A stretch of 64,000 nucleotides of DNA, taken from positions 558,001 to 622,000 of the forward strand of contig JAYKKR010000023.1 in the NCBI GenBank assembly GCA_036971615.1. Reading direction: 5' to 3'. Positions 1-12,129 of this stretch are shown one piece after another. Origin of the DNA: Amyloporia xantha (taxonomy: Eukaryota; Basidiomycota; Agaricomycetes; Polyporales; Adustoporiaceae). Numbering within the stretch: position 1 is the first letter of the stretch; each line of letters starts with the position of its first letter. Both the position numbers and the translations under genes were made by a program. The notes under the pieces were generated by a model that ran no database searches, was not told the origin of the DNA, and was given only the letters and a program-made list of their open reading frames with translations.

Positions 1-508
1 GTTGTTTGTTTTAGTCAGCAGAATTCTCCTGGGATCACAACAAATGACGGTGACATTGTTCCAAGAAAATCTTACGATATTTGTCGAGGCGCGGCATCCC
101 ACATCTGTACTTTCGGTCAGTCCCCCAGTTTAGGAGTGGGTTTGAACAGTGTTGATGAACCTTTCTGTCATCAAGCTACAATGTATCGACAAAACTTTGA
201 TTTAAAGTATGGGCATCCATTCTTGACCACGTCCCTACAAAGTGCTGGGTACGTTGAGGCACTATGTTCGTGCTACTTGTTCGTTGACGGATGTATGTTC
301 AGGATCATGCATGTCATAACGCGTGAGTTATATGTAATAGCACGTCGCGGATTTGACCTCCGTTTTAACTGACCGAGTGCCAAGTCAAACACTACCCGCA
401 GGACCAGCAAGCAATCACTGGTTTGCGTGAGTGCTTCGCCGCGTGTGAAAGCATGAAGGTATCTGGAATTGTTCTCCGAAAGAATTTTGTCTGAACTGAT
501 CTGGCTAG

Positions 509-1045
509 GAATCTTGGCCCGTCGCCGTCCGAGTGAGGGACCTACTTCTGGGCACTGGGGTTCGGCTGGATCCAGAACAAGCCCCCTCTCCTAGTCGTCC
601 CCTCAAGCGGTCTGCGCAACTTGCCCTTGATGAAGATGATGTATCCTCACTTCCTGAACCGCCCGATTTCCACCATGCCGAGCCGCAGCAGATTTCGATC
701 GGAATGCAAATGGCAGAACCTCAGCCATCGGGTTCCAGTACGACGTCGTTTCCCATGCAAGGGGCGGGACATGAGCTGCAAGGGAGTCTTCTGGTAGATC
801 TTCTCGGCTCTAATGCACCTGACATCACATCGGCAATGGGCATGTCATCCGCATATGACTGGTGGATGCCAATGCCCCCACCTGAATACCCACCACCTCC
901 CCACAGTCACGAAACATATCACGACTCTTATCTCATGATGCCGTCGCAGTCATTTACTTTCGATCAACACCAGCTGTCACCTGAATTCATACAAGGAATC
1001 AGGGACCCAGTCTTGTATTTTCCCTCAACTAATAACATCCGATAA
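509..1045 (+). CDS. C-terminal exon of an unrecognised protein (partial)
   Basis: An open frame runs from just after a possible splice acceptor (CTAG ending at 507-508) to a TAA at 1043-1045, giving about 179 residues. There is no convincing ATG at its start, so I read it as the last exon of a gene whose earlier exons lie upstream or outside the window. The protein is rich in Pro, Ser, His and Met: a K-R-S basic patch near residue 36, an acidic D-E-D-D stretch, then a Pro-rich MPPPEYPPPP segment and a Gln/His tail. This composition suits a disordered tail of a fungal transcription factor, but no domain is visible and that is inference only. Bases 1-508 contain a further open stretch (136-372, no ATG start) that could be an upstream exon; I could not join them. 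Confidence 0.35.
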   Translation, partial: ESWPVAVRVRDLLLGTGVRLDPEQAPSPSRPLKRSAQLALDEDDVSSLPEPPDFHHAEPQQISIGMQMAEPQPSGSSTTSFPMQGAGHELQGSLLVDLLGSNAPDITSAMGMSSAYDWWMPMPPPEYPPPPHSHETYHDSYLMMPSQSFTFDQHQLSPEFIQGIRDPVLYFPSTNNIR

Positions 1046-4000
1046 AAGGATACAACTTGTAGCGATACCTGTTACCGATGCATCGCACTGCTTTCGTCTG
1101 TTTACAATGCATATGTAGTTCAACATTCGTGTTACTGGCCTCTCTGTACCATATTTTCCCATGATGTCTGAACTGCGTTCAACCTGACTTTAAATACTGT
1201 CTTTCACTACATGGGTCTGTCGTAAGCCAAGAAAGATGGTCTTATTATTCTTACCATTGGGAGGTGGGAATTGTCCGGTTACTTCACACGGAGAGGGATG
1301 TGCGTTCCTGCTTCACAGCTATTTGCCTCGACTACGATTGGATGGAACTCCGCGAGTATCTTACTCATGACTTACTCAGGCGGCCGCATTGGTTGGTGAC
1401 TATCGCGGATGTGATCCTCTTGGACTTCAGTCACTCCTGGTCTAGGTTTGAACATCTTGAAGGTATTGGTTTTTGCCAGATGCTTGGGAAGAAAACCAAA
1501 GCTCCGTCTACGTAGAAATACCAACCATGTACTCCACCGTCCAACGTCTTCTGCAGGTCCCTGGCCATTTCATTCGTTCCTTCAGTTCATCTCCTGCCCA
1601 TGGGACCGAGACTGGTCTTCCGGGTTCATCCCGCTCCTTCGTACAAGTTGTCCCAGAGTCCCATCCCTGGATGAAAATGGAGAGAAGGCCTCTCGCCTGA
1701 GTCTAGCCAACTCGAAAAAGAGTGGAAGGAGGACGATAAGAAAGGCTGGAAAAGTTTTTCACTCAAGGAGACGCATGGCAGGTGTGCTCTTGACTTGAGC
1801 ATTTGAAGCCAAAATACAATGTCATTCATGCATTGTTTTACGAAAGAGAGACGTGTATTTCCTGGTAAAGCAGGCAATGGATGCAAAGCGCATGATTGCT
1901 AGGCGGTGCCGGCGTTGTAACTGGCGCCCACGTAATGCCCGCACAAAGCTGACCCGTGACCTTCCACGGTGTCGTAGATCGTCGATACCTGATAGCATAG
2001 ATGGGCTGCCACGTTTTGCAATACCGTTTATTCGCTTGTATTCATATCGACATCCTGAGAACAAAACGAGATGGGCAGGTTGCGAAGTGACAGCTGCAAC
2101 GAGTAAGATGTCGCGCGACAGGTGTGAACTCGCATGGGGCAAATGTATAGGTTGGGCCGGATAACAAAATGAGCAATTATAGCGCGCCCAAGGTGACACG
2201 CGCAGGAGGAAGTAGTGGGGTTACGCGACAACGCATGTCCTGACGAATTACTGAGTCTTTGTGAGTAGAGATAAAGGTAACGCCGATCGAGGTCACCCAT
2301 TCTGCGATTACAGTAAAAGTGTTCTGTGGTGCTTCTGGCCAAAAGAAGATATCACGATATCGGAGAGCTGTCGGCATAGATCCATGAAGGTCGTGGTGGA
2401 CCATGGCAGTCTGAATTCTTCCTTTCAGTGGATGCGAAGGGGAAGGCTTGCCGCCGCGCCGTGTCGTGTTGAACCAGGGAAAGAGTCACCTAAACATATC
2501 ATTAGAGTGAGCCGAATTCCAAACGGGGCGAGGGGTGGTGTCAGTCGGGCGTCAGACGCGAAATGCTGGTCATCAAGTTGTGCTAACTGACATTTGTGCT
2601 GGTATATATGCCTTACGTCCGTCCGATGGTCATTCCGTCGTTCCCCGAAGTCTGAAATAGCTGGAGAATCGATGAGGTAGGAGAAAAACGCTCTAGCCTG
2701 TAAGCGGGCGTCGACCGGCGTCGGCTGACGTCAGCCCTGACTACGAGAATTGGAAGCATATGTGCTCCGGGAATAGAGTTCGTCGGCCTTTTCAATATCG
2801 TCTCCCTCGGCATAGACCATCTCGCAGAGAGCTGACTGATATAGGGTGAGCAAAAGTGGCGGGCGATGCTTGACATGACATTCAGGGGCGCATTCTACTG
2901 ATCAAGGTATTTGTCAGGTCTGTCCTGTGTGCAGACGTATGGAAATGACACAGACTAGTATTGATTCCGTGCGCTGCTATCGCAAGAGGGTGCACCACTC
3001 CGAGGTGTTGCTCAGAGGTCGAGCGCGATACATCCGATGCGCGACAAGCCGAATTCCGGAAGGACTTTGATAGCAGTAGATTGTCTCACATGCAAGGAGC
3101 GCCACTTCAGAGAGACTGAGAGGACTATTCGATATAGAACTCGCGGACTGAGACGATTAGCGACGGGAATAGACTTATAGATTAATCAATCAGGACTTAC
3201 TGGAGATATGGCAGCAATTAACATCCAATCCACACACTGAATGCGTTGAGTTAGAAATATGGCCCCGTCAGAAGATGCTACGTCTTCGTCTGTTCTACAA
3301 CACTTGGCCTTTCGCCATCATGGCTCACGACCAGCGGGTCGAGACTGAGAGCTCGGCCTGCAGAGCGAGCAGAAATAGACATCAATTTAACATTTAGATA
3401 TATAAACATCATCTGTAGAACATACCGAGAATGATTATATGACTTGGATGAGCTGGGGAGTCGCTCACTACTCGGCTAGGGTTGACAGCAGTCGCGCTTA
3501 TGATGACTGCATAAGGTCCTAGCATAATGGTGCAATATCCGAGTATGTACGGAGGAGTTGACTGAGACTTGGATAAACATATGTCGAGTAAAGGCAGGAG
3601 TGGGATAGTGTCTGAACGGTTTCGCCCGGAGGGACGAAATTGGACCACCAAGCCTGTTCTCATAGAATTTCTTGGAGCACGACGGACGGACGGATAGAAA
3701 TCAAAGGACAGTATCGAATATGAGTGAATGCTAAGAAGTGTGGAGGCCAGTGGCCTTAGAAACGGTGATTATTGCGTGTGATGTACCATACGGCAAAATT
3801 GCAGCGAACTTACAACTGCATCATACTGAGCCTTGGAGCCTGATGCGTCCTCATTAGTGCAATAGACTGGGAGGCCGCATACGCCTTCCCCGAGTCGCGA
3901 TCGGCCACAAAAAAGCTTGTATAACGCTTTACGGCCTAGAGGTTGGAGACCCTTGCATGGTCCTTAGCCACCACATCGAGGTAAAAGGTATTTCAAGGAC

Positions 4001-6189
4001 TTACCGGCGCGCGCATATACAGGAGACCTTAAGAAGATAGCTAGCGGAAAAACCAGCCATGGAGGAAATGTGGCCAGATCTTCACTGCTCAGCAGAGTCC
4101 ATACGTTGGACTCCTCTGCGTGAGGTCCGCGTTGTGCTCGCCGCCCAGCACAAGTTCATGCATCCCTAATCGTATGGAATCTGTGATGAGGACCCTGTTT
4201 CCCGAGATTCAGGATTATGTACTGCTGCAGAAATTAGATTGATGGAGCGACGAGAGCAGCAATTGAACATACCGTCACAAGCCGTATTTTGCTCCGCTGT
4301 GATAATTCACGTACACAGCATTCATTATTACGAGTTGCTTGATACCACCCCGCCTGTCAAGCTCAAAACCAGCATGATCAAGCGAAACAGCCGCAGGAGG
4401 CCAGGACAACATCTGCGGTTGCAGAGCGTGAGGAAGCGCTGGTACCAGACGTGCATCTTGATCGATTCCGGGGTATTTCCGCTGTCCCTAACCCTGACCA
4501 AGTCGTACACGTACTGGATCTGAAGGTTCTGAGCTCCCGCTATAGCCCTCGATACTGCGACCAATATGCTATGTTGCACGACGTCTAGTACTTGACGAAT
4601 CAAAGAGTATGGACAGGATTCATAATGTGCCGTTCACAAAGCTGCTGAACGTCCACTGCACTCTCAGCTGTACGCGCGCAGTTGCCTGCATCACTCTCCG
4701 ATGTTTCTCTGAATGACGACAGTGTTTCTGCTAAACCTCTCCTCCAGCTGCGTCAGCCATCGGTGCACTGCTCAGCCACTGCGCGACGGTCTCGGGCCAA
4801 AAACATCCAGCATCGGCAGGCTATTTTTGGAGCAGTAAATCTGCTACATCCTCTGAATCTGAATTGAAGACCATGGCTGCCCCTCGTCGCTCTTGCATTC
4901 CTCTACGTAGCGTTCGGATCCGACCCAATCCTACCTGAGGAGGTCCAATCTGCCCTACGCGAGACTAGAATCCTCACCTTTCGATGACCTCCGACGCCTC
5001 ATGTGGACGCTGGACGGGAACTATCAGGGCTGCATCCAGCCTTCTCCACTGACGCTGCTGACTGCTTGCAAACACGACCACTACTTCTACCGCCTCATAT
5101 TCTCATCCATCTGATGTCGATCGCCTCCCATTCGGAAATGGCAACGCCAAAACTGTCCCTTCCCTCGCACCTCGCAAGATAGTGATTCAGGCTTTGTCAT
5201 CGTCGGTGACGAACTTGGCTACATCATCATCTTTAACTGCGACGCTCATCCCGCTTCGGATGCGAACAGTTTTGTTGTCTATCAGAAGGTTTGATCCCCA
5301 TGTGGATAGCACGCAGTTACCGCTCTAGCGTGAGCCTCCTTCGTCTCAGTGTCGGGATTCCCGCGCGGTGCAGCAGAAGTGGACGACTCGCTCTCGCTCT
5401 CACTGGTGCGCAGTTTTGCATCATCGGCTGTCAGGCCTCGCGTCTACGGGAAATAGGACGGAATCAAGCATATTCCACTGAGAGATGTCTTAGTGATGTT
5501 CGTAGGCAAGAAATGCATGACATGGAAGGCGGGCCTGTCGAGTCACACGAGAAGACCAGAAGCAGGTCACAGATGCCAAACACATTGGACTAGATAAGGG
5601 GCAATGTGAGTGATCGTTTCAATATATATTAACATCACGGTGCTCATAATGTGTCTGAAAGAACAAATGGAAATGCTTGTCACACGCCAAAACCGCGCGA
5701 GGATCGAGAAGAGGAGCAGACGCGAATCCGGTTGCTCTCATAAAGTCGGCACCATCTGCCACCTCTCCCTCTCGGGCTGCATCGTTTTCCGCTAGTGCCC
5801 TCCGAGAGATAGCTTTGTCTTCAATGGCCGCTCGCGACCGCGTGTCACGCCCTCGCCATCCAGCCGCAAGGTTTGATGGGAGATATCGACGAAAAAAGCG
5901 TTGATCATCATTGTCAGAAGGAAGGACTCTGAATGAAACACTGACTCTGGTCTCAGAGTCACGCCCACATCATACTTTCTCAGGAAGTCACTGAATATGC
6001 AGCACTATTTGCTGAGATCACCGATGCATATTTTGAGCGTTAGCTATATATAGCAGCAGGCCACATCTCGGAAGTTCTCGGTGGAGAATGCATGGGTAAG
6101 CTGTCTACAGTCCGCGGTTCAGGCTGAGCATCGATTTCGCCGAGCACAGTGCGTTTGTCGCTTCTTACTCTTCGTCGCTGTACTACCTA
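1046..6189. other. Gene-poor stretch, no supportable gene
   Basis: About 5.1 kb with only short open frames on both strands, none showing a recognisable domain, consistent intron borders or a clear start. Bits around 1,530-1,800 and 4,960-5,290 have coding-like composition but stops in all frames. I see no terminal repeats, target duplications or RNA genes here. Confidence 0.5.
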
Positions 6190-6558
6190 CCAACGCGGCT
6201 GTACTGATGACTGTCACGCAGTCGTTACTGCCGATCCAATGCATAACGAGGCGAAGATGAAACTGGCAAAGATCTATGAGATGTTGAACGAACCACGGAA
6301 AGCTCTTTATCTGGTCCTCCATGGTGACCTTCATCAAAGGATAATCTTCATATAACTTCTGCTGATACTTCACACAGTCATCGATGCTCGCAAGAAGCCG
6401 TCAAGGCAGGATGCTGTGGATGGGCCGGACGAACTGGCAACAACACCTCTTTGAAGAACAAGCTCGCGTCAAGGGCAAAGCAGGATCCTCAAAAACAGCG
6501 AATAAACTTACTGTCTTACAGCTTCGAGAGCTGGAAGTACAGAAGGAGCGAGAGGATT
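6190..6558 (+). pseudogene. Fragment of TFIIIC TPR subunit (Tfc4/Sfc4/GTF3C3 type)
   Basis: The translation near 6,230-6,315 reads through ADPMHNEAKMKLAKIYEMLN, the TPR segment typical of the large TPR subunit of RNA polymerase III factor TFIIIC. A GT-AG intron (6324-6377) then leads into VIDARKKP, as in that family. The next exon breaks at TGA 6452-6454; the homologous frame resumes one base off with FEEQARVKGKAG and runs to ELEVQKERE, the linker seen in this subunit. The fragment stops at about 6,558, where dihydroxy-acid dehydratase homology starts, so both ends of the subunit (normally around 1,000 residues) are missing. In intact form the protein acts in the nucleus to bring TFIIIC/TFIIIB to tRNA genes. 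This copy covers roughly 100 residues and cannot be functional. Confidence 0.7.
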
Positions 6559-8778
6559 CTCAAGGCTTGCACCGTCAACAAAGCCATGGTCGGCGTGGCT
6601 AGTGTTTGGTAGGTCGAGATCTCGTCGCTATGGCATCTCCACCTGACGCCACCGTATCATAGGTACGAAGGCAACCCGTGAGTCTCTACCTTGAACACCA
6701 CTTCACAGACTGGCTATAGCGGCAGTACAGATGTAATAAACACTTGCTCGGGCTGGGGCAAGTGGCCAAGAAGTCCTTGTCTGACGCAAGAATCATCGGA
6801 TACCAGTTCGGCACTGTCTGTGTTAGGTTTGTATCCCGCTCTTGCGCCCTGTACGGCTTGGATTCCCTCTAACGTCCTGCATTTCGTCTACAGCGATGGA
6901 ATTAGTATGGGAACACACGGAATGTCCTACTCGCTGCAGTCTCGCGACCTTATCGCCGACCAAGTAGAAACTGCGGCCGGTGGCCACTGGCTGGATGGCA
7001 TGGTCTTCGTTCCTGGCTGCGACAAAAACATGCCAGGAGTTCTCATGGCTCGTAAGTTTTGCTCTATTTTTGTTCATTTCAGGCTCTGAGCATTTTTACC
7101 GCCCCCGTGGGTCGACTCAACCGTCCAGGAATTATGATGTACGGTGGCACAATTCGCGCCGGCTCATGTGCCGGAGCACCGCAGCTGGACATCGTCTCTG
7201 CTTTCCAATCTTCTGGCAAGTATCTTCAAGACGGAAAGACGGAAGCTGCAGAGCAGGAACGCTACGACACTGTTCGGCATGCCTGTCCCGGCCCGGGTGC
7301 TTGCGGAGGGGTACGCCTCACGCCATCCCCTCCCCATCCTTTCTAACAGACAGATGACACCAGATGTACACGGCCAACACGATCGCGAGCGCTGCAGAAG
7401 CATTGGGCATGACATTACCCGGATCCTCGTCCTTCCCTGCCGAGTCTCAGGAGAAGGTACAGGAATGCCGATCCCTCGGGCCCGCGATGCGCAACCTCCT
7501 CGAGAAAAACATTCTCCCCCGGGATATCATGACTCGCTCTGCTTTCGAGAACGCCATGGTGGGCGTCTAACGAATCGTTTGACATTTTTGCACGTGCTCA
7601 TGTCCATTTAGGTTTTGACGATGATTCTGGGCGGATCGACCAACGCTGTTCTTCACCTGATCGCTATAGCGCACTCGGTCGGCATCGAGCTGACCTTGTA
7701 GGATTTCCAGAATGTCTCCGACCGGACACCCTTCATGGCCAACTTGAAGCCGAGCGGCCAGTATGTCATGGAAGATGCCTACAAGCTTGGCGCATTCCCA
7801 GTATGTCTTGTACCCTAATTTTTTTTTCGACCCGGGGCTAATCCTTGGCGTAAATTTCAGAGGTCCTGGCATAATTCTTGAAAAATAAACTGATCGACGG
7901 GAATAACATGACCGTCACGGGTCGCACGCTGGGAGAGAACCTGGACCGCTGGACGCACGAGCACGGCGAGCTGACCTTTACTAGCCAGGATATTATCCGC
8001 CCGCTGGACAAACCGATCAAAGAAACTGGACATCTTAGGTCAGTCAATAGAGATCAGAAACATCAATTTGTCCCTATATTTCACGCCATAATTTTCGTGC
8101 CTAATATTTACATATTTACGTGCAGAATTTTGCGCGGTAACCTCGCGCCCGGCGGAGCGGTCGCAAAGATCACCGGCAAGGAGGGATTCGGTTTCACAGG
8201 CAAGGCGCGTGCCTTTGACACCGAGGATGACTTCGTGGCCGCTGTCGAGAATGGCTCTATCAAAAAGGGAGAGAAGACAGTCGTCGTGCTCAGATATCTC
8301 GGGCCGAAGGGTGGTCCAGGTAAATCAGCTGTCTTTCGACGCATCATTTCCTTTTTAAGCCTGACTCGGACGCAGGTGTGCCTGAGATGTTGAAGCCTAC
8401 GAGTCTGATCATGGGCGCCAGCCTCGGTCACGACGTCGCCTGCCTCACGGATGGTCGCTTCAGTGGCGGGTATGTTGCCCCAGCCACTATAATGTTTTCT
8501 GTCTCACTGAACAATCCTCCTTCAGTTCACACGGCTTCTGTATCGATCATGTCGTCCCGGAAGCACAGGTAGGAGGGCCGATCGCGCTGGTCCGAGACGG
8601 CGACGTTATCTCCGTCGCTGCCGTGAAAAATACCATTGAACTGCATGTCCCTCCAGAAGAGCTAGCACAGCGGAGGGAGGCGTGGAAGGCTCCTCCCTTG
8701 AAGGCTACACAGGGAACTCTATACAAGTACGTAAAGGCCGTGGAGGATGCTAGCCGCGGGTGCATTACGGATGCTTGA
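6556..8778 (+). pseudogene. ILV3: Dihydroxy-acid dehydratase, N-truncated and interrupted copy
   Basis: Homology to mitochondrial dihydroxy-acid dehydratase (IlvD/Edd family), which makes 2-oxo acids for Val/Ile/Leu synthesis, runs over about nine exons. Visible landmarks are VGVASVWYEGNPCNKH (6586-6743, across introns 6609-6662 and 6678-6730), the iron-sulphur cysteine context [10 protein letters not shown] (7005-7035), GGTIRAGSC (7143-7170), GPGACGG before the intron at 7311, LGGSTNAVLH (7627-7656), [11 protein letters not shown] (7909-7940), GRFSGG (8454-8470), [13 protein letters not shown] and the C-terminal GCITDA ending at TGA 8776-8778. Three lesions are visible: TAG at 7699-7701, TAA at 7872-7874, and a splice-phase mismatch at the intron beginning 7052. 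The N-terminal region before ILKACTVNKAM is replaced by TFIIIC sequence. Introns are retained, so it arose by DNA duplication or in-place decay, not reverse transcription. A working copy must exist elsewhere unless the strain is auxotrophic. Confidence 0.9.
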
Positions 8779-9653
8779 ATACTCCGAATCAACACGGTGT
8801 GCCAGGTTCTTCACAGAGCTTGGTAGCTTCCGAGCCGTTGACGAGCCTAGGCGCGAAGTCAATGGTCGTAAAAATACTGCTTTGCTCAGAACCATTAGGG
8901 TATCAGACCGCACGATTTGTTCATATACACGGTTTCTAATAATGAAATTCTCGATGCTGTCCACACACATCCTCGCGATCGGAACGTAGTCGCCTTCTGG
9001 AAGCGGCATGTAATGTGATTGATCTTGACTTGCATGATCCTCGGATGGAGCAAAGATATTGGCCTATATCCTGCAGCAGACGTCGACGAAAAGCGAAGGC
9101 AGTAGGTGATTAGAAACTCGACTCGGGTGCTATCCACTATGTGAAATTGCTCAGGGCGGTAACCTGATAGACTGGTCGAGGCTCATGGATGAAACGTTTC
9201 GGTGACTTGGAGGTTCCTATGCCGCTATCTTGGACTCTGTCAGGCTTCTCTGGTGGCGCAAATGCGGCCGCTTCTAGTCCACGCGTTCATTCAGAAGCCT
9301 TCGGACGGCGGCATGATTCAAGCCGTGATTTATAAATGATTTAAACTTACAGACCACAGCGGTGAGCCTGTGCTACTTGATCCACGGATGGGATGAGCGT
9401 CCGAAAAGAGGGGTCGTACTAGGATAGCAGACTAATAACGGATACATGTTACCACGGAGCGGGAGCTAACGATACATCATGCATGTTCTATAGAGGCTGC
9501 CGCGAAGCCTTCGGATTCCAATTCACTAAGAAATTTACATGTCTGACCAGCCACGCCACCGCCACTAGTACGTCCATCCGTCAAATTCGAGGTTGATATC
9601 GATACCCGTTGATATCACGAACACCGAGCGTAAACTGACACGGAACACGACGA
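8779..9653. other. Intergenic, nothing recognised
   Basis: Between the tail of the ILV3 copy and the convergent 3' end of RIO1. Only short frames without domains. No repeat or RNA structure stood out. Confidence 0.5.
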
Positions 9654-11986
9654 TCATCTGCTTCGCGCGGTGGTCTTGATCTTGCGCTTTTTTTCCGCCT
9701 TGGGAATTTTGTGTTTCCGCCGCTCGCGTGCGTCTGCCTTGACCGCTTTCTTCCTTTCCTACACGGAGCGATTGTGGTCAGTACTCAGGACCAAGGCTGC
9801 TGAATGGAATGCGGTTACATACCTTCTTTGCCTCCTTGTCTTCATGCCGATGCCCTCGCGCGGGGCGGTCCTCGAAGCCACCCTTCTCCTCGGAGTTCTC
9901 ACCCTCACCTTCCGCTTCGCTATCTTCTCCGTCAGACTCATCACTATCTTCACCGCCCCCCTTACCCTCGCCATCAGCAAACCGCACTCTACTTTTCTCA
10001 GCCCCATTCACTCTTTCCGGCCGCCCATCTGGCTTGACACTCCCTACCTCCTGCGGTCCGACGACTCCAATCGTGTCTTTGTGAATATGGGTCTCGCCCT
10101 CGCCCCTGTTCAGCGCACCCACGTCGCGCTCCGGATCATACACCTCGTTCAGAGTCCGGGGGATGTATGATCGCATGAAGACCGAGTCTTCGTGTGCCGA
10201 GCTGTCCGTCCCAGCGTGACCGCTCCCGTCAACGATCGGAGTACCATGACCACCCTCGTCAGATTGGGGATCGGGTTCCTCCAACCACAGTCGAAGGTTC
10301 GCTTCCTCGTGGCTCACCGAGGAGGCACCACCGTCGGTGGAAATGGGCGGAAGGACCTCACGTGTGACAAACTCGAAGGCCCGGCGGAGGCCTAGGCATC
10401 GAACGGCACGCCTCGAGAAGAAATCCTCGATATTCCGCAAGTCGGCACGGAGGAAGTCGAAGGCGTGCGGGTGGTCGTGTTCTGCTGACTGGGAGACATC
10501 AATAATGTATAGATGGCCTCGCTTGGATGGGTCAGCATTTGCTTCTGCGTGAGAGGCTTGCTCAGGTGTTTCCAAGTGGGCCGTCGGTCCGGCTGCAGGT
10601 TGCTCTGGAGGGACAGCGTCGGATGATGGCGGTGTCGATTCTGGAACGTGATAAAGTATGTTGTATTCAGACAGGTCGGCATGAACCAGCCTGCACTCTA
10701 GGAACATTTTCCGTGTGATCAAGAGCAGCTCGATGTAAAGCTCGAAAAAAGCTGTCTCTGGAATCTCAGCATCCTTCAAGCGTGGGGATGCCCTACGGTG
10801 TGGTGAGGAGTCAATTCACTTCGGGCAGTGCTCCAGTACCACTTACCATCCGTCCTTGTCACCGACGAAACTCATGACTAGTACATTTTCGCGTACTTCT
10901 ACGGGCTCCGGACAAGGTATGCCAGCCGTACGTAGCCGTTTCAAATTCCGCATTTCCTTTTCTGCCCAGAGGCGGACCATCTTACGCGGATTGTGTCGGC
11001 TGCGATAATGAGCGCCTTGCCAGATTCCTTAGTAGTGGAAAAGCAGGGCATACCTATATCCTCTTCTGAAACGGAACTCTCCTGTTACGTACTTGTCGCG
11101 ATCCTTAACCATAAAGACGAGGATCGACGTCTTGTATATTTTGAGAGCGAGGTGTTTCCTCTCTGGTGTGAGCGCGTGGTACACGTTGGCCTGATTGCCA
11201 ATAGAAGAGATAAATATTCTATTTTGAAGAAATCTGAAACTGCACGAACCTCCTTGCCGGTACTAACACATCCATTCACTTCAAATATCAACCCGCGACC
11301 AATCATCTTGAACAAAATAATCCGCGTTCTAGGATCGAGGACCTGCTCATTCGTAGCCCGATCGCTCTTGTCCTTCATATTCGCCGTGGTGGAAGGGCCC
11401 TTCCTGTTTACGCCCACTCCCAGATCGTAGTGCATATCGATATTGCGAATGCGCGAGGACTACTTGGACAGCGCCTGGAGCTGATCAATTGCCTTGTCCT
11501 TCGCGTTTGTGGTGGCCGTAGCGGAGGGTTTCTCCCTGCCGTGGGCGATTAACGGCGGGAAGAGAGGCCAAGGCAGAACGAGTGTTCATTGAGGAAGTCA
11601 CCCCTTGTGCTGCGCCCGTACGGACGGCGACGTGCTGCTTCAGACGGTTATACTGCTTTGTGAAGTCTACATGGGCTGTTCGTTCGGCTTGCGGGAGTAA
11701 AGCGTGAGCCAGGCGTACCTCGTTCAGCGATCTCCCAGTCCTCGTCTTCTGCGCGGAGGGTGTCGAAGGCGGCGGCCTCCATGTTGTCTTCCTCTGCATC
11801 GAAGGCATCCGCCTCTTCGTCATCTTCGTGCTCACTCTCTGAGGACCATTCGAGGATGCTGTCTTCGTCGATGAAGGCGTGGCCTTCGCGAGGATTGGTT
11901 GGCGCGGCTATGCCTGCATCATCTGGAGCGTCGTCGAATTGGCCCTCTTGGATGTCCTCGTGAATAGGCTGAGGGTTCGAGGACAT
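9654..11986 (-). CDS. RIO1: RIO1-type atypical serine kinase; disrupted or unusually spliced
   Basis: ATG at 11984-11986, TGA at 9654-9656. RIO1 is an ATP-binding kinase/ATPase that acts in the cytoplasm on late pre-40S ribosomes. In order: an acidic N-terminus ([13 protein letters not shown]), then DFTKQYNRL, then [20 protein letters not shown] (11350-11415), the RIO signature [10 protein letters not shown], the P-loop-like CVSTGKE, lysine-bearing [30 protein letters not shown] (about 10950-11000), the catalytic loop [12 protein letters not shown] (10660-10700), metal-binding IIDVSQ (near 10510), the usual acidic tail and a Lys/Arg-rich end. All catalytic residues expected of the family are present. 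Two lesions lie close together: a +1 frame change near 11,530 and TAG at 11460-11462 where family members usually have Tyr. Both fall inside a 94-nt segment (11553 to 11460, read on the minus strand) starting GTTAAT and ending TAG; its removal would restore the frame. Either this is a pseudogene or former coding sequence is now spliced out. A two-residue insertion (MV) after SILVF is also odd. Confidence 0.88.
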
Positions 11987-12129
11987 TGTATTCAAATCAC
12001 AAATAGGATTATGGCGATCGTGGACACGAGAGGGTGGTGAGCAGATATAGGGGTGTAATTCTTCGAGTGCAATAGTCGAAAAGCAGAAGATTCCCGCCAC
12101 CGCGATCTGATTGGCTGCACGTGACCGTC
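11987..12129. promoter_or_regulatory. Bidirectional promoter with CCAAT and CACGTGAC boxes
   Basis: Only 143 bases separate the divergent starts of RIO1 and the membrane-protein gene. The interval has ATTGG (12110-12114, a CCAAT box on the minus strand) followed three bases later by CACGTGAC (12118-12125), an E-box-type element common in fungal promoters. No TATA box is evident. The tight spacing suggests shared control; this is inference. Confidence 0.5.

Noticed and set aside
4239..4867. Several 60-95 codon open frames on both strands
   Set aside because: Overlapping frames on both strands, no domain, no intron borders; expected by chance in a gene-poor stretch.
4960..5290. Coding-like phrase pieces (SPFDDLRRLMWTLDGNYQG, GFVIVGDELGYIIIFNCD)
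   Set aside because: Looks like a relic of a gene but stops interrupt it and I could not place it in a family.
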